A DNA stretch of 19,196 bases from Beijerinckiaceae bacterium (GTDB lineage: Bacteria > Pseudomonadota > Alphaproteobacteria > Rhizobiales > Beijerinckiaceae): contig CANCSY010000037.1 in NCBI GenBank assembly GCA_947380915.1, forward strand, positions 1-19,196, given 5' to 3'. The notes beneath the pieces are model-generated. The model was given only the letters and a program-made list of their open reading frames with translations, was not told the origin of the DNA and did no database searches. Shown in pieces: positions 13,470-19,196 of this stretch. The stretch's first letter is position 1; each line of letters begins with the position of its first letter. The translations under genes were made by a program, and so were the position numbers.

Positions 13470-14072
13470 ATGGCCATGGATACTCTCGCGCACCGCCTGA
13501 TCTTCATCCGCCACGGCGAGACCGACTGGAACGTCGAGGGGCGCCTTCAGGGTCAGCATGACATTCCCCTCAATGGCCGTGGCCGCGACCAGGCCGCCAG
13601 CGCTGGCCGCGAGGCCCGCAAATATATCGCCCGCGAAGGTCTGACCGATCTGCGCTATGTCGCCTCGCCGTTGACGCGTACGCGCGACACCATGGAGCTG
13701 GCCCGGGGCGCCATGGGGCTCGATCCCAAGGACTACGCCCTCGACCCCCGCCTCATGGAACTGTCCTTCGGCCGCTGGGAAGGGCTGATCTGGCCGGAGG
13801 TGAAAGCCCTTGATCCCTGGGCCGCCAAGGCGCGCGAAGGCGACAAATGGATGTTCCAGCCTCCCGGCGGCGAGAGCTACGCCATGCTTGCGGACCGTTT
13901 GCGCCCCTGGCTCGCCACAGTCGCAGGCGATACGGTGGTCGTCTCCCATGGCGGGGTGGCGCGGGTGCTCATGGCCATGATCGGCGGCGTTCCCGTCTCC
14001 GACGCGCCCCTGATGGACATCCATCAAGGGCGGGTGCTGATCTTCCGGAATGGCTCCCGCCGCTGGCTGTAA
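13470..14072 (+). CDS. Histidine phosphatase superfamily protein (phosphoglycerate-mutase-like)
   Basis: A 200-residue single-domain phosphatase of the dPGM branch. The phospho-accepting histidine is H15 in IRHGETDWN (residues 13-21). R70 (SPLTRTRDT), the acid E98 in MELSFGRWEG and the second histidine H160 in VVVSHGGVARV complete the catalytic set. At about 200 residues it is shorter than true glycolytic GpmA (about 230-250), so the substrate is open: a phosphoglycerate, a nucleotide or cofactor phosphate, or another small phosphoester. Start choice: ATG 13470 is used; TTG 13467 and ATG 13476 are in frame too. GGGGAGAGG (13448-13456) and GCGGGG (13461-13466) could serve them. It follows fabI closely and is probably in the same transcript. 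Confidence 0.88.
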   Translation: MAMDTLAHRLIFIRHGETDWNVEGRLQGQHDIPLNGRGRDQAASAGREARKYIAREGLTDLRYVASPLTRTRDTMELARGAMGLDPKDYALDPRLMELSFGRWEGLIWPEVKALDPWAAKAREGDKWMFQPPGGESYAMLADRLRPWLATVAGDTVVVSHGGVARVLMAMIGGVPVSDAPLMDIHQGRVLIFRNGSRRWL

Positions 14073-14084
14073 CCTTGCGGAGGG

Positions 14085-14103
14085 CCCGGGCGTTCATCCC
14101 GGG
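14085..14103 (+). terminator. Weak hairpin after the histidine phosphatase gene
   Basis: CCCGGG at 14085-14090 pairs with CCCGGG at 14098-14103 across a 7-base loop, 13 bases after the stop codon. Only TT follows the stem, so it is at best a partial or Rho-assisted terminator. Confidence 0.3.
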
Positions 14104-14206
14104 TTAACAGCGCAGGCGCGATAAAGAAGCGACGGGGGCGATTCGGCGCCTCCGCGATGGGAGGTAGGTCCAGTCCAATCTGGCTCACCAAGGATACCGC
14201 GAACGA

Positions 14207-14221
14207 GCGCGCAGTGCGCGC
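14207..14221. repeat. GCGCGC-AGT-GCGCGC hairpin in the leader of the Pls-type NRPS gene
   Basis: A perfect 6-bp GC stem with a 3-base loop lies 54 bases before the annotated ATG at 14276. It may be an operator half-site pair, an RNA hairpin or chance in GC-rich DNA. The rest of the 203-base interval (14073-14275) shows no gene and no convincing promoter. Confidence 0.4.
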
Positions 14222-14275
14222 ATCGGAGTCCGTGTTGTGTGCGTTGACCGTGCGCAGGCCTGAAGTGCGGGCCTG

Positions 14276-17200
14276 ATGAAGGTGGCTGAAATCACAATGA
14301 ACATGCCGATCGATACACAGGCCAGGGAGATCAGCCGGGTGGTTGCGGAACCGGAGCGCCCGCGCGCGATCCTGCGTGGCCGCGTGGCCCCCTTCCTGCT
14401 GCGCGATGAATTGCTAAGCGAGATTTTCGGCGCCACCGCCAGCCTGATCCCCGATCAGCCCTGCATGTATGCGGTCGACCAGACCTTCACCTATGCGGAT
14501 GTGGACGACAAGGCGACCGCCCTGGCGCGGGGGCTTGTGCGTGAAGGGGTGCGGCCGGGCCATGTGGTCGGCCTGTGGATGCCGCGCGGCCATGAACTGC
14601 TCATCGCCCAGATCGCCATCGCCAAGACGGGCGCCGCCTGGCTGCCCTTTGACGCGGACGCCCCGCTCGACCGCATCGCCGTCTGCCTCGAGGACGCCAG
14701 CGCTCGCGCCCTACTCACCAGCCCGGCTCAGGCCCCCGGCGTGGAGGGGCGCGTCAATTGCGACGTGCTGACCGAACTCAATCTGATCGACAAGCTCAAT
14801 ACATCCATCGTCAGCGCCCGCGCGCTGGGCGCGACGCCCGATCATCCCGCCTACATGATCTATACCTCGGGCTCGACCGGCGTCCCCAAGGGCATCGTCA
14901 TCACCCAGCGCAACATCTGCCATTATCTGCGCTCGGCCAATGAAATCTATGGGTTGAACGACAGCGACGTGGTGTTCCAGGGCGCCTCGGTCGCCTTTGA
15001 CCTGTCCATGGAGGAGATCTGGATCCCCTATCTGGCGGGAGCCGCCCTCTTTGTCGCCAATCCCGCCATGATGGCCGACGCCGACCGCCTGCCCGAACTG
15101 ATGGAAAGCGCGGGCGTCACCGTCCTCGACACCGTGCCGACCCTGCTGGCCATGCTGCCGCGCGATGTGGCGAGCCTGCGCGTCATCATTCTGGGCGGCG
15201 AGGCCTGCCCGCCATCCATAGCGGCGCGCTGGTGCAGGCCGGGCCGCACCATCTTCAACAGCTATGGCCCCACGGAGGCCACGGTGGTGGCCACTGTTTC
15301 GGAAGTGCGCCCGGGCGAGGTCGTCACCATCGGTCGCCCGATCCCCAATTACACTTGTTATGTGGTCGACGACGCGCTGAACCTTGTCGATCATGGCGTC
15401 GAGGGCGAATTGCTCATCGGCGGGCCGGGCGTCGCGCAAGGCTATTTGCGCCGCGAGGAGCTGACGGCCGAGAAATTCATTCCCAACCCCTTCGATCCCG
15501 AAGGGGCGGATCGTGTGCTCTATCGCTCCGGGGATGCGGTGGCGCTTGATCATCGCGGCGACATCCTGTTTCGCGGGCGCATCGACGATCAAGTGAAGAT
15601 CCGCGGTTTTCGCGTGGAGCTGGGCGAGATCGAGGCGAAGCTACTGGAGCTGGAGGGCGTGGCGCAAGCCACCGTGGTGCTGCGCAACGACGACGGGATG
15701 GATCAGCTCGTCGCTTTCGTGATCAGCGATGGCGGTGAGTTCGACCCGCGCGCGCTGCGCACGGCGCTGCGCCAGAAGTTGCCCGCCTATATGGCGCCGG
15801 CGCGCTTTGAATTGCTCAATGAACTGCCGCGCCTGCCTTCCGGCAAGGCCAATCGCAACGCGCTCAAGAAGCTGGCGCTCTCGGCCGCGCCCGACATGGG
15901 CGAGGAGCAGGAGGAGCCCCGGACCGAAACCGAGGCGAAGCTGCTGGAGGCAGCCAAGAGCGTGCTGCCGCCCCAGGCCATTCCCTTCGATGCGGATTTC
16001 TTCACCGATCTGGGCGGCCATTCGCTGCTGGCCGCGCGCTTCCTCGCTTTGGTGCGCAAGCATCACGAACTGGCCTCGCTCACCTTGCAGGATGTCTATG
16101 AGGCGCGCAGCCTGCGGTCCATGGGCGATCTGCTCGAGGGTCGCGCAAAGTTCATGGCGCCGCCGCGCGACCTGTCCTTCACGCCGCCCCCGCTGTTGCG
16201 GCGCTTCCTGTGCGGCCTCGCACAGGCGATCACCCTGCCCATCGTGCTGGCCCTGATGACCGCCCAGTGGCTAGGCGTCTTCGTCAGCTACATGCTGCTT
16301 ACGGATGCAAGCGCCTCGCTGCTGCAGGAAATCGTGTCCCTGCTGGGTGTCTATATCTGCATCAACATCGCCACGGTGTTCATCGGCATTTCCATGAAGT
16401 GGATCCTGCTGGGCCGCACGAAGCCGGGCCGCTATCCCCTGTGGGGCGCCTATTACTTCCGCTGGTGGCTCGCCCAGCGTTTCCTTGGCCTGCTGCATGT
16501 GAAGTGGTTTCAGGGCTCGCCCATCATGCGCCTCTATCTGCGCGCGCTGGGCGGCCGCGTGGGCAATGACGCCTTGATCGGCGAGGCCGAATGGGGCGCG
16601 CCCGATCTCATCTCCATTGGCGCAGGCGCGAGCCTTGGCTCCAAGCTCAAATTCGCCAATGCGCGCGTCGAGGGCAATGAGCTCATCATCGGCCGGGTCG
16701 AGATCGGCGACGACGTTTATCTCGGCACCTCCTGCGTCATCGAGGAGGATGTGGTCATCGCCCGCAGCGCGGAGGTGAAGGATCTGGCCTCCATCCCCTC
16801 GGGATCGCGTCTTGGCGTGGCCGAGATCTGGGATGGCTCGCCAGCAAAGAAGGTCGGCATGGTGGACCTCGACAGCCTGCCGCCGCAAGCCGACGCTCCG
16901 CCGCTCGTTCGCGCGGCGCAGACGGCTGTTTATACGGTTCTGCTGCTGGTCATCCCGCCTATCGGCCTGCTGCCGATTTTCCCTGCCTTCTGGATCTTCG
17001 ACCGGATCGACGATGTGCTCGGCGATATCGACCACATGCTCTATCTCGCCTCGATCCCCGTCATGGCCTGGCCCACCTCTTTCGCGCTGGTGCTCATCAC
17101 GGTCGGCCTCATTGCATGCGTGCGCTGGATCGTCCTGCCGCGCGTGACCGAGGGGACCTATTCGGTCCACTCCTGGTTCTATCTGCGCAAATGGACCGTG

Positions 17201-18352
17201 GCGCTGGCGACCGAGGTGACGCTGGAGACCCTGTCCTCCCTCTTCGCCACCGTCTACATGCGCGCCTGGTATCGGCTCATGGGCGCGAAGATCGGCAAGG
17301 ATGCGGAAATCTCCACCAATCTGTCCGGCCGCTATGATCTCGTCGAGATCGGCGAGAAATGCTTCATCGCCGACGAGGTGATCCTGGGCGACGAGGACAT
17401 CAGGCGCGGCTACATGCATCTGGAGCGGGTGCGCACGGGGGCGCGCGTCTTCGTGGGCAATGACGCGGTGGTGCCACCGGGGGCGGACATCCCCACCGGC
17501 GCGCTGATCGGCATCAAGTCCAAGCCCCCCGCGAACTCGGAAATGTCGCCTGGCGACACCTGGTTCGGCTCGCCGCCCATGAAGCTGCCCGTGCGGCAGA
17601 AATTCGATGCGGGCGGCTACTGGACCTATGAGCCCCCGCGCTGGAAGAAGCTGGTGCGCGGCGTGTTCGAGGCGGTGCATATCTCCCTGCCCACCATGCT
17701 CTACATCACCTTCGGCACCTGGGCGGTGGAGGTCATCGCCCCCGCGCTTCTGGCCGGTCGTTGGGGCGAGCTGACGCTGATCTTCATCGCGGCTTCGCTG
17801 GCGATCTCGCTGGCGATGACCTGTGTGGTGATCGCGGTGAAATGGCTCACCATGGGCCGCTACAAGCCGGTCGTCATGCCCATGTGGTCCTTCTGGGCCA
17901 TGCGGACGGAGGCGGTGGCGGTCATGTATTGGGGCCTTGCCGGTCGCGTGCTGCTGGAGCATCTGCGCGGCACGCCTTTCCTGCCCTGGGTGCTGCGCCT
18001 GCTGGGGGCGAAATTCGGCAAGGGCGTGTGGATGGACATGACCGACATCACCGAATTCGACTGCGTGAAGGTGGGCGACTACGCCGTGCTGAACGCCCTG
18101 TCGGCCCTCCAGACCCATCTCTACGAGGACCGGGTGATGAAGGTCGGTCGGGTGCATGTGGATGCGGGCGTAACCGTGGGCGCAGGCTCCACGGTGCTTT
18201 ACGACACCCATGTGGGCCGTTTCGCCCGCCTCGGGCCGCTGACGGTCATCATGAAGGGCGAGGCGATCCCCGCCAACACCGAATGGGTCGGCGCCCCCGC
18301 CCAGCCGCGCCGGTTGGCGGTTGTGGAGGCGGTGGCGCCCCCCTCCATTTGA
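14276..18352 (+). CDS. Pls/PosA-family single-module membrane NRPS (poly-amino-acid synthetase type)
   Basis: This 1,358-residue enzyme has the layout of epsilon-poly-L-lysine synthetase. The adenylation domain (about 40-535) shows A3 YTSGSTGVPKG (196-206), A4 FDLSMEEIW (241-249), A5 NSYGPTEAT (328-336), A7 YRSGD (416-420), A8 GRIDDQVKIRGFRVELGEIE (434-453) and A10 LPSGKANR with K524. A carrier domain follows, with S583 in LGGHSLLA as the phosphopantetheine site. Six hydrophobic helices lie at about 646-673, 683-708, 881-907, 925-955, 1135-1160 and 1165-1190. Three soluble segments follow the helix pairs, with hexapeptide (left-handed beta-helix) character. There is no condensation or thioesterase domain. 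In the family this machine activates one amino acid and polymerises it iteratively through isopeptide bonds at the inner membrane. Start: ATG 14276 has a poor ribosome site; ATG 14297, 11 bases after AAGGTGG, is an alternative. It sits between the fabI pair and aroC. The product is inferred, not proven. Confidence 0.93.
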   Translation: MKVAEITMNMPIDTQAREISRVVAEPERPRAILRGRVAPFLLRDELLSEIFGATASLIPDQPCMYAVDQTFTYADVDDKATALARGLVREGVRPGHVVGLWMPRGHELLIAQIAIAKTGAAWLPFDADAPLDRIAVCLEDASARALLTSPAQAPGVEGRVNCDVLTELNLIDKLNTSIVSARALGATPDHPAYMIYTSGSTGVPKGIVITQRNICHYLRSANEIYGLNDSDVVFQGASVAFDLSMEEIWIPYLAGAALFVANPAMMADADRLPELMESAGVTVLDTVPTLLAMLPRDVASLRVIILGGEACPPSIAARWCRPGRTIFNSYGPTEATVVATVSEVRPGEVVTIGRPIPNYTCYVVDDALNLVDHGVEGELLIGGPGVAQGYLRREELTAEKFIPNPFDPEGADRVLYRSGDAVALDHRGDILFRGRIDDQVKIRGFRVELGEIEAKLLELEGVAQATVVLRNDDGMDQLVAFVISDGGEFDPRALRTALRQKLPAYMAPARFELLNELPRLPSGKANRNALKKLALSAAPDMGEEQEEPRTETEAKLLEAAKSVLPPQAIPFDADFFTDLGGHSLLAARFLALVRKHHELASLTLQDVYEARSLRSMGDLLEGRAKFMAPPRDLSFTPPPLLRRFLCGLAQAITLPIVLALMTAQWLGVFVSYMLLTDASASLLQEIVSLLGVYICINIATVFIGISMKWILLGRTKPGRYPLWGAYYFRWWLAQRFLGLLHVKWFQGSPIMRLYLRALGGRVGNDALIGEAEWGAPDLISIGAGASLGSKLKFANARVEGNELIIGRVEIGDDVYLGTSCVIEEDVVIARSAEVKDLASIPSGSRLGVAEIWDGSPAKKVGMVDLDSLPPQADAPPLVRAAQTAVYTVLLLVIPPIGLLPIFPAFWIFDRIDDVLGDIDHMLYLASIPVMAWPTSFALVLITVGLIACVRWIVLPRVTEGTYSVHSWFYLRKWTVALATEVTLETLSSLFATVYMRAWYRLMGAKIGKDAEISTNLSGRYDLVEIGEKCFIADEVILGDEDIRRGYMHLERVRTGARVFVGNDAVVPPGADIPTGALIGIKSKPPANSEMSPGDTWFGSPPMKLPVRQKFDAGGYWTYEPPRWKKLVRGVFEAVHISLPTMLYITFGTWAVEVIAPALLAGRWGELTLIFIAASLAISLAMTCVVIAVKWLTMGRYKPVVMPMWSFWAMRTEAVAVMYWGLAGRVLLEHLRGTPFLPWVLRLLGAKFGKGVWMDMTDITEFDCVKVGDYAVLNALSALQTHLYEDRVMKVGRVHVDAGVTVGAGSTVLYDTHVGRFARLGPLTVIMKGEAIPANTEWVGAPAQPRRLAVVEAVAPPSI

Positions 18353-18362
18353 CCCCGCCCGC

Positions 18363-18399
18363 GCCCGACCCTAGAAGTCGGGCCTCAGCAGGGTCGGGC
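18363..18399 (+). promoter_or_regulatory. Alternative-hairpin leader covering the aroC ribosome binding site
   Basis: GCCCGACCCT (18363-18372) can pair perfectly over 10 bp with AGGGTCGGGC (18390-18399), or its first seven bases can pair with GTCGGGC (18377-18383). The two stems are mutually exclusive because they share the 5' strand. The long stem buries the AGGG (18390-18393) that serves as Shine-Dalgarno for the ATG at 18401; the short stem leaves it free. The duplicated GTCGGGCC (18377-18384, 18393-18400) creates the choice. It could equally act as a terminator or processing site after the NRPS gene, although no T-run follows. Confidence 0.45.
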
Positions 18400-18400
18400 C

Positions 18401-19196
18401 ATGTCACATAACACTTTCGGTCATCTGTTCCGCGTCACCACTTGGGGCGAGAGCCACGGTCCGGCCATCGGCTGCGTCGTGGACGGCTGCCCCGCGCTGA
18501 TTCCGCTGGAGGCGGCGGATCTCCAGATCTATCTCGACCGTCGCCGCCCCGGCCAGTCGCGCTTCACGACCCAGCGGCAGGAGCCGGACCAGGTGAAGAT
18601 CCTCTCGGGCGTCATGGGGGACGACGCGGGCCGCCAGGTCACCACCGGAACCTCCATCGGGCTATTCATCGAGAATGTGGACCAGCGCTCCAAGGACTAT
18701 GGCGAGATCAGGAACGCCTATCGCCCCGGCCATGCGGACTATGTCTACGACGCCAAATACGGCCTGCGCGATTATCGCGGCGGCGGGCGCTCCTCGGCGC
18801 GCGAGACCGCCATGCGGGTGGCGGCGGGCGGGGTGGCGCGCAAGATCATCCCGGGCGTCACCATTCGCGGCGCGCTGGTGCAGATGGGCCCTCACAAGAT
18901 CGACCGGGACAACTGGAGCTGGGACGAGGTGGACAACAATCCCTTCTTCTGTCCCGACGCCAAGGCCGCCGCCCAGTGGGAGGGTTATCTCGATGGCGTG
19001 CGCAAGGCGGGCTCATCCTGCGGCGCGGTGATCGAGCTGGTGGCCGAAGGCGTGCCCGCCGGCTGGGGCGCCCCCATCTATGGCAAGCTCGATGCGGAGC
19101 TGGCCTCGGCGCTCATGTCCATCAATGCGGTCAAGGCGGTGGAGATCGGCGACGGCTTCTCCAGCGCGGCGCTCAGCGGCGAGGAGAACGCCGACG
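18401..19196 (+). CDS. aroC: Chorismate synthase (3' end outside window)
   Basis: The first 265 residues of the enzyme that converts 5-enolpyruvylshikimate-3-phosphate to chorismate with reduced FMN, the last shared step of aromatic amino acid and folate synthesis. It begins [20 protein letters not shown], and the first family signature continues to GCVVDGCP (residue 31). RRRPGQS is at 48-54, and the second signature [18 protein letters not shown] at 129-146. The full protein is usually about 360 residues, so roughly a quarter is missing beyond 19196. The start at 18401 follows AGGG by 7 bases and lies 48 bases after the NRPS stop, so transcription may read through from the NRPS gene. Confidence 0.97.
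   Translation, partial: MSHNTFGHLFRVTTWGESHGPAIGCVVDGCPALIPLEAADLQIYLDRRRPGQSRFTTQRQEPDQVKILSGVMGDDAGRQVTTGTSIGLFIENVDQRSKDYGEIRNAYRPGHADYVYDAKYGLRDYRGGGRSSARETAMRVAAGGVARKIIPGVTIRGALVQMGPHKIDRDNWSWDEVDNNPFFCPDAKAAAQWEGYLDGVRKAGSSCGAVIELVAEGVPAGWGAPIYGKLDAELASALMSINAVKAVEIGDGFSSAALSGEENAD

Noticed and set aside
14711..15592. 293-codon minus-strand open frame inside the adenylation domain
   Set aside because: Antisense frame over conserved A3-A7 motifs; its composition is typical of a shadow frame.
16271..18211. 646-codon minus-strand open frame opposite the NRPS gene
   Set aside because: The product is His/Arg/Asp-rich low-complexity sequence typical of an antisense frame in GC-rich coding DNA; the plus strand encodes a fully conserved enzyme over the same bases.

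Overview
The window looks like a chromosomal piece of a GC-rich alphaproteobacterium, most likely of the Hyphomicrobiales (Rhizobiales). The gene set J-protein, fabI, histidine phosphatase and aroC in this order is, from memory, a common arrangement in that order. The codons are strongly GC-biased and the ECF sigma/anti-sigma pair has alphaproteobacterial character. I cannot name a genus from the sequence alone.

Positions 1-9848 are filled by one reading frame on the minus strand. It starts at 9848 behind a strong ribosome binding site and is still open at position 1, so at least 3,282 residues are present and the C-terminus is missing. It encodes a giant exported-type mosaic protein: an N-terminal peptidase M10 (serralysin-like) domain with an altered active-site region, about 1,600 residues of RTX calcium-binding repeats with four interspersed haemolysin-related modules, twelve cadherin-like repeats of about 105 residues, and the start of an FG-GAP-like segment. 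Plus-strand open frames over this gene are shadows of its repeats.

Positions 9849-10521 are a noncoding divergent region holding the leader of the giant gene, an inverted repeat and a 3 x 15-bp tandem repeat. Next comes a zinc-finger-less J-domain protein (10522-11466). It converges tail to tail, 6 bp apart, with a minus-strand ECF sigma factor and membrane anti-sigma factor (12388-11473).

fabI (12596-13441) follows divergently from the sigma gene, then a histidine-phosphatase/phosphoglycerate-mutase-like gene. The next gene, 14276-18352, is the most distinctive enzyme: a 1,358-residue single-module, membrane-embedded NRPS of the Pls/PosA type (A-T-six TM helices-three C-terminal domains). 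This architecture makes isopeptide homopolymers of basic amino acids such as epsilon-poly-lysine. The binding pocket read by hand has acidic residues consistent with a basic amino acid. It lies directly before aroC, which is cut by the right edge of the window. A short leader in front of aroC can fold into two mutually exclusive hairpins, one of which covers its ribosome binding site.

Functionally the window combines housekeeping genes (fatty acid and chorismate synthesis, chaperone) with two accessory systems that act at or outside the cell surface: the giant RTX/cadherin protein and the poly-amino-acid synthetase. A small envelope-linked sigma switch lies between them. No transposase, integrase, CRISPR array, tRNA or rRNA was seen.
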